DNA from: Sorghum bicolor
Lineage: Eukaryota > Streptophyta > Magnoliopsida > Poales > Poaceae
Direction: 5' to 3'
DNA length: 64,000 bases
Assembly: GCF_000003195.3 (NCBI RefSeq)
Contig: NC_012874.2
Coordinates: 61,571,768 to 61,635,767 of the forward strand
Part shown: piece by piece, positions 10,950 through 23,470 of the stretch
How the letters are laid out: each line of letters begins with the position of its first letter
How positions within the stretch are numbered: position 1 is the stretch's first letter
Made by a program: the position numbers and the translations under genes
The notes under the pieces: model-generated
Told to the model about the DNA's origin: nothing
The model's database searches: none
What the model saw: the letters and a program-made list of their open reading frames with translations, nothing else

Positions 10950-13900
10950 CTTGACTCAGATTAGTTGGGATTGAGGATCAATATCAGACTACCATAGATC
11001 AAGAGCTCGATGCTTGAGTGGGCACCTAAGTCTAGAGAAGAGGCCTAGGGCATGCTCAGGTTTTGCTCAATCCTTTGGTAGATGGCGTGCATGTGTGGAC
11101 CCGATGGATGTAGCCCCCAAGCGATCATATAGGGTTTGGTCAAGGGGTCCTTTGATTAGAAACCTCTTACCCTAATACTTCACATACCCCTATGTTTGAG
11201 TCTTGTTAGGAGCCCTAGAGCCCATCATGACCTTGCTGGTGTAGTCCACGATGGTGACAAGGGGTCCTTCAGAGATTTGACTAGCCATGATGAGGTTGGC
11301 TTCCACTAGCAAGAGTTGGGTCCCCCTTGAGGGGTTTCCATGCATGATCACAGTTGGTATAAATTAAATGCAAATAAGAAAATATAGATATCTACAAACA
11401 CATAGATATTATACTATGTAGCACTTCATCGAGAATAACCCAGTTTTAATATTGAACCTAGATGAACAATAGGTGAGAATACTAAGTTTCTAACATAACC
11501 CAGGTCACAGAATAGGGGAGGTATACAAGAGACTACTAAGCCCTGTCTAGTTCCAATCTCGATAAACCTTGCCTTCTATTGTTATATTGTAGGAGATATC
11601 TTATAAGGAACAAAATCAAAGTTTCTTCCCAACACGCGATCAAGTACTTGCCAATCCTATCAATGGGAGTTGTCAATCCTATCAATGGTAGGTGGACTAC
11701 AAAGGATTTAATGAAGCTATAAGAGTCACCTTCACGAGCTACCACTGATATGAAAAATAGGGGACATTCACAAGTAACCCTAGTCTAAGCACCATGCTTA
11801 CACTAAGAATACTACTTCAATCAAAGAGCTATCAACACCAAAGCACTCAAAGAGAGTTGTAAACTTGAAGAACAATATGAACAAACTACTTACTTGAATC
11901 AAAAGTACTTGAACTCGTAGAGTACAAGCCATAGAGGTAGCATCGATAGGCCAAAACTCCTCCAAAACTCTTCTCTCTCACTCTATCTCTCTATCTCTAC
12001 TACAAGACTAGATCCTATAGAGGACTAATCTTCTCTCGATTGCTGGCCTAGATCCTAGTGGAAATATGAATTAGGGTTTCTGGGTCTTTAGCTCTAAAGA
12101 TTTAACTTGGCTCCCGAGGAGGTGCAGGCATGTATATATAGCCCTAGGGGTTGAATGTGAATCCTCAGATCAAACCTACTTTAAGGGATGGTATAGATGC
12201 AATCCTAGGAGGCGGTGGACGAACATTCTACAAGATGACCAACATCAGGGCCCATAGGAGGTCGAGCTACCTAGGGTGGGGCCAGTCAGCCCCACCTAGC
12301 AGGGACTAAGGGTCCCCCTCTGTGGGGTACGTCCTGGAATCTTCTAGAGTCTTCTTACGCATGTGCCATGAAATTATCCTATGATATCTTTTGATAGTTA
12401 AGTCCTTCTTGCCGGTTTTCTGATTAAATCCTGTTGAAAACAAAAATGCACCAAACCGCATGAAAATTGTCAGTTTAAACCTCCTATTGTATGATATTGA
12501 TCCATTTGAATTATTTATGCAAGGAAGATTGATGATTCTTGATGTATGTTAACTACCATCAACAATCATTGCGCTCAACTATTAGGACCAAGCACTGGTG
12601 GTGTGCCATGCTACATAAGTCTAGGGCCTAAGTGAGGTCCCATGCGGGCTTTTCTGGTAGCCACTAGACTTTGGCCTTAGGGTGCCCTCCTTTCTGACTT
12701 TGGCCTATCATGGATTTAGCTTAGGGACATCTGATCGCTTGGTGTGCCACACCCTTTTGGGGCTTGGTAATAGGCCTCAGTGGCTTGGGCCAACTTTAGC
12801 AACGTTGGTCGGGGTGGGGAGCATGCACTCAGCATTGATGGGTCCTTCATTGGGCATGCTGTTTAGTGGCCCCTGCCCCAACTCTAGGAAAATGTTTGGG
12901 GTGTGCCAACAGGCCCATCGGTTGAGAGCCCAAGATTTCTATCTGAAGTGTTGGCATAGCCCCCCTCCACCACAAGTTTGGGGTTTTTTGTGGTCTAAAG
13001 GAGGACGATGGGAAGATGAAATGACAATGATGGTGGTTCTAAGACGACAATGTCTACCATTGTATCCTTTTGTCTAGCAATAACAAAGTGGCCCTTGATA
13101 GACTATATGTTGAACCACATAATCGATTTAGTATCCTTAATGGGACCAAGTGATTGGATTGCTTAATCTAGCCCAATCATCACATGTAGTGACAAGTATC
13201 CTAAAACTATGATACACATGTGTCTAGAAAAAGGCCATGGTACCTGAGAAAGCTTCTAATTGATCCTGTCAACATGCCAAGAACCTGAAAAGCGATCGAT
13301 CAATTTAGACTAATATGTTGTTTGATAATTGACTTTAGGTTGATGGTGAGCCCTAGCTGGGACTCTTGAGCTAGATACTCGATGTTGAGTATCCAAGCGC
13401 CAATCGTTCATTAGGTCCATAAATTGACCAGTAGTAGGCATCGCTACATGTTTCACAAAATTCCTATTGCTCAACTGATGGTGCCTCTAAGGATACCATC
13501 CGACCCATATTGATATGAGGTATAGCCTAAATCGATAAAGATCTTAAGGCCCATTTGTAAGATAATTGTATTGATGAGCCCTAACCCTACTCTAGAAGGT
13601 ACTCGATGCACCTGACAAAAAGGTATCCTCGATGTGTGTTACTTGGACAAAGTTATACTCGATGGATGGCAGTTTGACTATGCCACTCTGTGACTGATCT
13701 GCAACCCAGGTGATGGTATTGACTAACTGTGCTTTTACTTGAGCTACTATAGAGGAAAGTACTTGATCTACTCAAAGAAAATACTTGACTAATTGAAGGA
13801 AACATTAGAGCCATTCAGATAAAGGTCCACCAAGTAGAAGTTCAATTATTTGAGATAAATTATTATGCTCGATGTACAATAACAAAGACTTTGGATGGGT

Positions 13901-14297
13901 CACAAGGTGTACAAGAACAAAGACCTTCCATGTATAGGGATGCCTAACAATCGGTTTCATTCCAAACATGTGTTCCACCTACACCTATGGCGGTCAAGGC
14001 TTGAGGGGCTGGTCAATCCTGGGAATATGGGGTAGAATTTTCCTATATGCAAGCACACCTAGATCACCACTAGGTCATTGACAAGGGGCGCTTCCGGTTC
14101 TGTGCGTGCTTCAAACAATTTTGTCTTCTCCATATTACCATATCTCTAGAGTCAATAATTTTCTATGAGGAACTACTGAACTCAATCACTTGCTGCCGTT
14201 ACTCAACAGTTTTCTGTTGAGGTCTATCCCGTAGAGGTAGTCAAATTGGACCATGACCGGCAAGAAAGAACAATGGGTCATGCACGACATGCATGGT
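10950..14297. other. LTR-retrotransposon debris without a recognisable gene
   Basis: Sequence with broken short frames only. At 11760-12150 there is a leader-like stretch followed on the minus strand by a TATA-like CTATATATACATG (about 12133-12145), as in LTR promoters. The rest (12600-14290) is low in coding signal. I could not delimit elements here. Confidence 0.35.
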
Positions 14298-14950
14298 TGT
14301 CACACCCCAATTTTTTTTGATTTTGGGTTGTGCATAGAAAACACTAATTAAAATAAATTTTTTTGATATTTGGATAAAACTTCTAATGTGAGTTTAAAAT
14401 AGCATCAATTAGTTATAGGAAATATATCATTCTTTAAAATTTTCTAAATTAATTTGATGGGCTTTTGTTGATGTGCTGTGATGCTTGCTTGCTGCTTGGC
14501 TTTGTGTTTGGCTAAAATTTAGACTGCGTTAGTAAGTCGTTGTTTTTTTATCCGACATGTCTCTGTCCTTTTCTAGAATCAAGTTTCCTCTTTCTTGATC
14601 TTAACCTTTTTATTTAGAGTTTTTCATATCCCTTTATTCTTCTCTAAATCAATCTTTTGGGTATATCTTCCATCAATCAATCTATTAAAATTTCTTGGGA
14701 GTTTTCCAGCTTTTTCTGAAATTCTTTTCCACTTTTCTATGAGCATAATCTAATTTTTAGATTCTCCAAATTATCTTATCATGAGCTCCAAATACTTTAT
14801 TTAGACTCCTCATATTCTAAAGTGTCTCTAAAAATTTTTCCCAAACTTTTGGAGCCTTCGAAGTATTTTTCAGACCCTAAATATCAATTCTGGACTTGCT
14901 GGGCACACATATAGTTAGCCTGGTTTTGTTCTTTAAAACCGGGTGTGACA
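14298..14950 (+). mobile_element. Solo LTR, Tekay/Del-like, ATGGT target duplication
   Basis: It starts TGTCACACCCC and ends GGGTGTGACA, flanked by ATGGT at 14293-14297 and 14951-14955. The first 600 bases match, with divergence, the minus-strand reading of the LTRs at 27603-30666 and 32587-35650 (shared GAGCATAATCTAATTTT, CTTATCATGAG and CAAATACTTTATTT stretches). The last 50 bases match their other end (CTGGTTTTGT-CTT-AAAA). The middle 2.4 kb of those LTRs, including their TATA box, is absent here. Confidence 0.85.
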
Positions 14951-15140
14951 ATGGTGGATGCTCGATATATCTATTCAACACATGAACTTTAAGGAGGAAG
15001 AGTATTTTTCAGACCCTAAATATCAATTCTGGACTTCCTGGGCACACATATAGTTAGCCCTGGTTTTGTTCTTTAAAACCAGATGTGACAATGGTGGATG
15101 CTCGATATATCTATTCAACACATGAACTTTAAGGAGGAAG
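14862..15140. repeat. 139-bp tandem duplication spanning the LTR end
   Basis: 14862-15000 is repeated at 15001-15140 with about four differences. The unit contains the last 89 bp of the solo LTR plus 50 bp of flank, so the duplication followed the LTR insertion. Confidence 0.9.
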
Positions 15141-15645
15141 ATGGATTTGTGTGTTCAGCGAAGAACTCCAGCTCGTTTGATTTTATAGGTGAACCATGAA
15201 GATCAACTAGGTGCACGACATGTTGATCCACACATCCTGCCATCTTAGCAGAACTAATGGTGATGAACCCATGGCTCCTCAAGTCAATTTTTCAGCTTCA
15301 ACTGATTTATCACCACGATGATTTACCTCGTAAGAATATGAAACATCTTTTTTTTTATAAAAGTTTGGCGCATTTTCATCTGATGTGCGGCAGAACCTGA
15401 AGAAGGAATCGGATTTACTTTGCACCACTATTATATCTACTAAACTACTTTTTTATGGAATCAATCTACTCAAGAAGCATGAAAGGAAACTAAATATAAT
15501 TCAGTTTGGTTCCATGCCTGCCATGGAGATAATGTGAAGATGCATCACGTGCTTTTACATAGGGGCCACATTATTTAATTATTTTCTATTACAAGAGTAA
15601 CAGTCATGTCAGGTTAGCTAGTTAATAATTATTGATTTTGGTTGA

Positions 15646-15895
15646 GGCCTTGTTTAGTTCCAAAAAATTTTGCAAAATTTTTCAGATTCCTCGTCACATC
15701 AAAATCTTGCAGCACATACATGAAGCATTAAAAATATAGGTAAAAAGTTAACTAATTACACAGTTTGTATGTAATTTGCGAGACAAATCTTTTGAGCCTA
15801 CTTAGCTTATGATTGGACAATATTTGTCAAATACAAACGAAAGTGCTACTGTTCACATTTTACAAATTTTTTTGCAAGATGTTGGTCTAGTTTAG
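15646..15895. mobile_element. MITE, GGCCTTGTTTAGTT family, copy 2
   Basis: It starts GGCCTTGTTTAGTTCC and carries the family core in inverse orientation (TTTGCGAGACAAATCTTTTGAG, CATACATGAAGC). The far terminus is degraded (TCTAGTTTAGG near 15890). Confidence 0.75.
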
Positions 15896-16921
15896 GTGGG
15901 TCCAGTCATCCAGTGCCTGCATGCGTGTAAAGGGCCTAACTGATCGTGTAGGAGATTAGATTAGATTTTATTTGGAGAGTGTTTCGTCTAGGGTTCTCCC
16001 TAAGAACAGGAGTGGGTGTCTCCTCACATCTACCCGACCAATTCGTCCTGATTGAGAATTGAGTGCGATCAAGTTTCGTCTTGGGCACGGATTTCAGTGC
16101 AATCCCCATCTTCTAATCGTGGCTCATCGTGACTGCTGGTGGAAGAACATTGCTAGAGTTTGGATTATAATTATTTGTAAGCCAAGCTCTTATTTGTCTT
16201 AGTTCAACACATGTTGAATTATCTACTGCTCTTTGGTCTTGACTACGGTTAACACTGGGACAATTCTCGGGCATCGTAGGCATGTCCAAACCAGATGGAC
16301 CCATTCATCACCCCCGCCCACGAGCCGAATGCCTTCATCAATAAGGAAGCCTTAAGAAGGCTCACCTAGTGGAGGCTGGTCCATAGAGACAGCCCCTGGC
16401 GATCAGATGCGAAGACTCCATGACAAGATGAGGTCCATCCACGCCGTAGCATTACATCCCTAGACCCTGGTGCACCAAGGCTATGGATTGTAGCTTACAA
16501 GCCACCTTGTACCTGTCCTTCGTCGGAATAAAAGAGCAAAATATGCTCCCATCGATGTAGGATTCGTTTGCAAACAGGCTCAGCGAGTGAGAGCTCGGCT
16601 GAGAGCTCAGCAACCGAGAGTGTTCCACCACCGGCAACCCAGTGAGAGTAAGGAGCATTTCTCTTACTTGCCACGAAACTCGACCTCACCGTCCATGAGC
16701 CATAGGATAACACCAAGCGATCTCCTGCCAAACTCTATATGTCTCTTTAGTTGTAACCCCCCGATTTGGATGCTCTAGAATACAGAGAACAACCCACACC
16801 TCGTCGTAGGGGCTCGATAGCCCAAAGCAACATACGTCATTGTATTCTTGTTCGTGTTTCCGAGTACCCAAGCTATTGGATGCCCACACTCAGTGACACC
16901 CACAAACGACGACCAGTACGA
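15896..16921. other. Repeat debris including a diverged LTR segment
   Basis: No gene is supported. 16697-16775 is the diverged partner of the LTR-like segment at 4885-4970. Short frames on both strands overlap each other and show no family signature. Confidence 0.4.
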
Positions 16922-17134
16922 GAAATGTGTGGTTTTTTCACGTATTTAGTATGACAATAGGTCATAATATGCCATTCTATTTTAGGCACTTCAACTTCGT
17001 GACAATAAATGTTGTATGTCATAAAAATCATCTTGCAACTAGTCCAACTCCATGCAGCTATGATATTTTGTACGTCACAGTGGCATTTTTATGTCGCAAA
17101 GGCTAATTTACAAATGCATCAACCTATAATAGTG
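16922..17134. mobile_element. Remnant of a non-autonomous CACTA-type element
   Basis: It shares TTTTTT-AC-TATTTAGTATGACAATAG and the following TGTCATAA-type stretches with 53691-53960, which starts CACTATAAGAAATG. The right end here reads CCTATAATAGTG, the inverse of CACTATTATAGG. It stops 26 bp before the large CACTA element. Confidence 0.55.
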
Positions 17135-17239
17135 TAACATTTCTGTACTTCTGTGTAATACACTACTACAGAATGAGGCATTGGTCGATGCCCAAAATGG
17201 CCAAAAACCTCGGCCTTTTTGCGGCCCGGGGTTAAAGAC

Positions 17240-17440
17240 CCCTTTAACACCGGTTCGTAACACGAACCGGTGCTAAAGGGTCCTGCCCAACGGCTACTGA
17301 CAAGTGCTGTCGGGGCAGAGACCCTTTAGCACCGGTTCGTGTTACCAACCGGTGCTAAAGGGTCCCCTTTAGCACCGGCCAGCGCCACGGGCCGAGGCAA
17401 AGCCTTTAGCACCGGTTTTGTCCCTGAACCGGTTCTAAAG
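17240..17440. repeat. Left subterminal repeats of the CACTA element
   Basis: Four or more copies of a CTTTAGCACCGGTT-type unit lie in both orientations, forming potential hairpins. Such subterminal arrays bind TNPA-like proteins in En/Spm. Confidence 0.8.
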
Positions 17441-18013
17441 ATCCGATTTATAGGCTTATAGGCCGGATCACTCCTCCTCTCTGCCCATTTGAAACCGAGA
17501 GCACCATTCACCATTGTTGTTCTTGGAGCTTCTTCTTCCTCATTTGTTCTTCATCTCCGACGCCCATTGTTGATCTTCTTCGTCTCTGTCATCGTTTCTT
17601 CGTGTTTGGAGGTGACTAACTTTTGTCTTTCTTGTCTTTTTCATGTTGTTTTTGGCTTGTGATGTTCCCATTATTTTTAGCTCAAATCCACGTTGTTATT
17701 TTGAATCATTCACATGAATTAGTATCCATATATATATATATCATATTTCATGGTTGACCTAGTATTAATGTAGTTTGCAAGAATGAATTATAGTATCTTT
17801 TTATGATCTTAGAAAGTAGGATAGTTCAAATTAATTGGTTTGTTAATATCACTTGATTTATTTTTATTACTACATAATGTCCATTGTATAATTTAGAAGA
17901 TTTGTTGAAGTAACTAGACAAATAAAGGATATTATTAGGTTCTTCTTTAATCATACATGTTTACTAGTAAATGTGGAATTTATAATTGTTTAAAAATTGA
18001 GTATGGATAGTAG

Positions 18014-18537
18014 ATGGCAACCGTGACCGGGTCTTCGGTCTCTCAACGGGTTCAAAAGCGATACCGTCCGGAACTCCCTCTCATTACTTGTGGCAAGTGT
18101 GGGCAGAAGATTTTGATGGAGTACAAAGTGTCGAAAGAGAGAGTAAACAAGGGTCGTATATTCTACAAGTGTCCGGATCGTAATGTGAGTTATTTCCAGA
18201 CATTTGCTTATATATGTGCATATTTTTTTTAAATGATATTAATTAAATTTTTTATTCTCTCTTTTAATTTCAGTGGGACGGTACCGGCGGATGTACAGGT
18301 TGGTACTGGAAGGAAGAATACATTGAACACATTAAGAAATCTTTTGCACAGATGGTTGAGGCTGAAGGTGGTGAGGCAGTGAGCCGACGAAAGGAGTTCA
18401 ATGATGTTGATCAAGCGAATGATCTATCTATTATAGTTGGGATCGGACGCGAACTAATTATGTTGCTTAAGTGCATTTTAGTTTTGGTTTTTTTAGTTCT
18501 AGTTGCGATTGTATTTGTTGTAGCCAAGCTTTCCTAA
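18014..18537 (+). CDS. GRF-type zinc-finger protein with C-terminal membrane helix
   Basis: Two exons (18014-18184, 18274-18537) join in phase 0 to give 144 residues. The donor is AAT|GTGAGT and the acceptor TTTCAG|TGG. The first half is a GRF zinc finger: CGKCGQ, then KGRIFYKCP (the GR-F signature), then GGCTGW, giving the metal-binding cysteines across the splice junction. The end is a strongly hydrophobic helix (LVLVFLVLVAIVFVV) before a short KLS tail. Small GRF proteins of this kind accompany some plant CACTA elements. GRF fingers bind single-stranded nucleic acid in other proteins, but its role in transposition is unknown to me. Confidence 0.75.
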
Positions 18538-18590
18538 ATTAATCAACTATGTATCTTAGACATGTTGTGCAATAAGATGAGAAACTATAT

Positions 18591-21500
18591 GTGTGCATGG
18601 TTTTCATAATATATATGTTATATTTAATGCAGATAGTAACACGTAATTGGATGTATAATGCCGATCGGCGCTCCGAAGAGTTCATTAATGGTGTGCACTA
18701 TTTCTTAAGTGTGGCCGAGACAAATAAGAGGGACGGTTTCATGTGCTGTCCATGTGCCGTGTGCAAGAATTTGACGGAATATTCTAACTTAAGAACTCTT
18801 CATTCACACTTATTAAAGTCTGGTTTCGTACCAAACTATATTTGTTGGACCAAACATGGAGAAAGCAGGATTATAATGGATGAAGGTGAAGAAGAAGAAG
18901 AAGAAGAAGAATTGGACCATGCCAATATTATTGCTCAGTACGGTGGCTTCAATGATGTTGCAATGGGGGGAGATAATGAAGAAGAGGTAGCGGCAGAAGA
19001 TGATCGGGGCGATGATGCTTTTGGTGATGCCATCCGTGATGCACAAAGAGAATGTGAAAGTGATAAAGAGAAAGCCAAGTTCGAGCGCATGCTAGAGGAC
19101 CACAGGAAATCGCTATATCCCACCGCTGAAGAGGGGCAAAAAAAGCTGGGTACGACACTAGAATTGCTGCAATGGAAGGCAAAGAATGGTACATCTGACA
19201 AGGCATTTGGGCAGTTATTGAAGATTATAAAAAAGATGCTTCCGAAAGGCAACGAATTGCCCACCACTACGTATGAAGCAAAACAGGTTGTCTGCCCTTT
19301 GGGATTAGAAATCCAGAAGATACACGCATGTCCTAATGACTGCATCCTCTACCGTGGGGAGGAATACGAGAATTTGGATGCATATCCAGTATGTAAGGCA
19401 TCACGGTATAAGATTAGACGAGATGATCCTAGCGATGTTGAGGGTGAAGAATGTCATAGAAAGAAAATTCCTGCCAAGGTTATGTGGTATGCTCCTATAA
19501 TACCACGATTAAAACGTCTGTTCAGAAATAAGGACAATGCAAAGTTGTTGCGGTGGCATAAAGAAGACCGTAAGATAGACAATATGCTGAGACACCCTGC
19601 CGATGGATCCCAGTGGAGAGCGATAGACAGAGAATTCCCAGATTTTGCAGATGATGCTAGAAACTTGCGGTTCGCCTTAAGTACAGATGGTATGAATCCT
19701 TTCGGTGAGCAGAGCAGTAGTCACAGCACTTGGCCAGTTACTCTATGTATCTACAACCTTCCTCCATGGCTATGCATGAAGCGGAAGTTTATTATGATGC
19801 CGGTGCTTATCCAAGGACCGAAGCAACCTGGCAATGACATAGATGTCTACCTAAGGCCATTAGTTGAGGAACTTCAACTTTTATGGAGCAAACCAGGAGT
19901 TCGCGTGTGGGATGAGTACAAACAAGAGCACTTTGACCTGCGAGCATTGCTGTTTGTAACAATCAATGATTGGCCAGCTCTGAGTAATCTTTTAGGCCAG
20001 TCAAACAAGGGATATAATGCATGCACACATTGTTATGAAGACCTTGACTGTGTATTTTTGAAAAAATGTCGAAAGGTCGTGTACCTTGGCCACCGTCGGT
20101 TTCTTCCTGTGAACCACCCCGTACGAAAGAAAGGCAAGAATTTTAAAGGCAAGGCAGACCACCGGACCAAACCTCTCAATCGAACCGAGGATGATGTACT
20201 CGAAATGGTCAAGGATATAAAAGTGGTATTTGGAAAGGGACGAGGCAGCGAACCTATTCCCAAGGATGCTAAGGGATACGTACCCATGTGGATGAAGAAA
20301 TCAATATTTTGGGAGCTACCTTACTGGAATGTCCTAGAGGTCCGCAACGCGATCGACGTGATGCACCTGACAAAGAATCTTTGTGTGAACTTGCTCGGAT
20401 TCATGGGTGTCTACGGGAAGTCTAAGGATTCACTTGAAGCACGACAAGACTTGCAGCGCATGAAAGAACGAGACAACCTGCATCCAGAAAAGACAGATGA
20501 TGGACGTCATTACTTAAGCCCTGCTAGCTACACTCTGAGCAAAGAAGAGAAGGAAAGCATGTTTGAATGTCTTAGCAGCATGAAGGTCCCATCTGGATTC
20601 TCCTCCAATATCAAGGGAATAATTAATGTGCGAGAGAAGAAATTCCTGAACTTGAAGTCCCATGACTGTCACGTTCTAATGACGCAATTGCTGCCGGTCG
20701 TTTTAAGAGGAATTTTACCTCCACACGTACGTCTAGCCACCGTAAATCTATGTGCATTCCTCAATGCAATTTCTCAGAAGGCAATCAATCCAAAGCAACT
20801 AGCTACTCTGCAGAATGATGTCGTTCAATGTCTCATCAGCTTTGAGTTGGTGTTCCCTCCATCCTTCTTCGATATCATGACACACCTCCTAGTTCATCTC
20901 GTCAAAGAGATTCGTATTTTCGGTCCTGTGTTCCTACACAACATGTTCCCCTTCGAGAGATTCATGGGTGTCCAAAAGAAATATGTCCATAGTCGTTCCC
21001 GGCCAGAAGGAAGCATTGCCAAGGGCTACGGAACAGAGGAGGTCATAGAGTTCTGTGTTGACTTTATTCCAGACCTTGACCCAATTGGCATTCCTGAATC
21101 TCGACACGAGGGCAGACTCAGCGAAAAGGGAACACTTGGGAAGAAAACATACATTGGTACGAGAGACGATTACTTCAATAAAGCACACTACACAGTTCTC
21201 CAGAACTCCTCATTAGTGGAACTATATGTTGAGGTACACAAAGATTTCCTACGGTCCCAGTGGCCCGGGAAGAATGAAGCTTGGATAATGCGTCAGCACA
21301 TGGAAACTTTTGGCGATTGGTTGCGCAAAAAATGTCAAGGTGATGAAAACATTGATGAGCAGCTTTATTTGTTGGCCAGGCAACCATCATGGCATGTCCT
21401 CACGTACAAAGGGTACGAGATAAATTGTAACACATTTTACACAGTTGGCCAAGATAAAAGGAGCACCAACCAAAATAGTGGTGTACGCGTGGATGCCACA

Positions 21501-22993
21501 GATCCAAATGGGAACAGACAAACATATTATGGACGCAGAGAAGACATATGGGAACTAGTCTATGCAGCTAATTTTAAAGTTCCTTTGTTTCGGTGTCAAT
21601 GGGTGAAGATGACCGGAGGTGGGGTAACAGTCGACAAGGAGTATGGGATGACAACCGTGGACCTTAACAATAGTGGGTTCAAAGACGAACCATTCGTCCT
21701 TGCTGTAGACGTGAGTCAGGTGTTCTATGTCAAAGATATGTCTACGAAATCAAAGAGAGGAAAAAATAATGACCACTCAATCATCAATGAGCCAAAGCGC
21801 CACATTGTCCTTTCTGGGAAAAGAAACATTGTCGGAATTGAGGACAAGTCAGACTTGTCAGGCGATTACGAAAGGGATGATCGAATTCCGCCCTTCATAG
21901 TCAACAAAGACCCAAGCATTCTGTTAAACAATGAGGATACTCCATGGTTACGGCAGGACCATATTTTTTTTTATTATACTTCTAACTTCTTTAATTACAT
22001 GTATATAATCCTTACACACTTAGGATTTGTATGTATATATGCAGGCACCAAATGAGAGAGCTCAGAATGAGAAATGACAATAGTATTGGGTTCGTTGACC
22101 CTTATATTATTTTCAAGGCTCCGCGGGCAGTGTGGACAGCAGCTCATGAGACAGAAATCTGCACCAATCTTATGAGGTTCTTTGTGAACCAAAAAGAAAA
22201 ACAAAAAATACTCTTCCCCTTCAACTTTGAGTGAGTTATATAGTTATTAAGTGCATGCATATTTTATTTTACATTATAGGACTTACTATATATATATGTG
22301 TAAACAGTTTTCACTGGATACTCATAGTCATTGAAATTCCCAAGAACCGGTTGATAATCTTTCACTCCATGAGAAAACCACAAGAAAATTATCAACAAAT
22401 GGTAAACATTATTCAAAGGTACGTAATGTCGATCTCCGCTAGAAGAATATCATAATATGACTCTGTAATTATTAGTTCACGATCCACAATGGCTGTGTGT
22501 AGGGTTTGGGAAAGATTCATTGACCGTGAACATCTCAGTGGATGTAAAGCGCCGCTTAACATAATACATCCACAAGTAAGTTCTACTAGCTAGCAAACTT
22601 TCGCTAACTTTTAGCCTTCTTATTGTCGTGGTCGTGAATATTTTTTATATATATATCGTATAGTGGTGTTTAAGACAAGAAGGGGGGAACAATCTATGTG
22701 CATATTACGTGTGCAAATTCATGATGGCACAAGTCAATCAAACACCCACAGAGACGCTCAGAGTACGTTACATGTCTCTTTTCATTATCTCTGAATTATA
22801 TTGAATAACTTAGATAACTAATACCTTTTTTATGTTGAGGGAAAAGGTCCTACAACAAGACCGAATCAAAGCTATCCAAGAGACGATAGCAGGATTTCTC
22901 CGCGATCAAGTGATCAATCCAAACGGCGAGTTTCACTTCAACGGCAACGAAACTCTTATTCCAAACAACGATGATCATTTGTATCGTTTGTAG
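18591..22993 (+). CDS. TNP2-type CACTA transposase joined to a C48 (Ulp1-like) protease domain
   Basis: Exon 1 (18591-21946) is one long open frame. I place five further exons at 22045-22230, 22308-22418, 22503-22575, 22664-22762 and 22847-22993. All phases match (total 3972 nt, 1323 residues). Domains in order: transposase-associated Cys-rich N-terminus (MYNADRR, FMCCPC), Glu-rich patch (~100), Transposase_21/TNP2 core (~320-560, with LSTDGMNPFG and TINDWPALSN), DUF4218 (~700-825), DUF4216-like (~1000-1045), then the C48 peptidase motifs: FHW at ~1183 and RQ-x5-NLCAYYVC at ~1242-1257. The usual catalytic Asp after HW is His here (FHSM). The start could instead be the Met of NWMYNADRR (18651). 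If the 21947-22044 intron is not used, the transposase ends at 22055. Confidence 0.85.
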
Positions 22994-23284
22994 ACATCAT
23001 TGGGAGAAAAAACTCTATGTATATATGTGTTACGAATTTTGTACATATAAAACTATATATATAAAGCTTTTTACTTATCTATTTAATTTTTGATGTGGCC
23101 TATTCATTTTATTATAGGCAAAGCTTAATTATTAAGCTAAGCCTATAATTTTCATTTATATATGCTTAATATGCGTGTAATATAAGTATATTATTGTATC
23201 AGAAAAACATGTATTGAAAAACCTATTATTATATATTATATACAAACAATAAACAGAACCGAAGAAGTGAAAAAAAAAAAGAAA

Positions 23285-23470
23285 TCCTTTAACACCGGTT
23301 GGTAATACCAACTGGTGTTAAAGGGTCCTACAACGTGGCAGTCCTGGCAGGACCCTTTAACACCGGTAGCCCCGGTTCCCCGAACCGGGACTAAAGGGTG
23401 GGCCTTTAGTCCCGGAAGGGCAGCACCGGCTCAGGAACCGAGGCAACAGACCCTTCCCGACCGGTGCTAA
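23285..23470. repeat. Right subterminal repeats of the CACTA element
   Basis: Units of CCTTTAACACCGGTTGG, CCGGTGTTAAAGG and CCTTTAGTCCCGG lie in both orientations. They are related to the left array but partly of the TTTAGTCCCGG subtype, so the two ends have diverged or were exchanged between subfamilies. Confidence 0.75.

Noticed and set aside
12682..13077. 131-codon plus-strand ORF
   Set aside because: No recognisable motif, and it lies within LTR debris.
18813..21390. Minus-strand ORFs across the transposase
   Set aside because: Shadow frames of the TNP2 exon with no domain.
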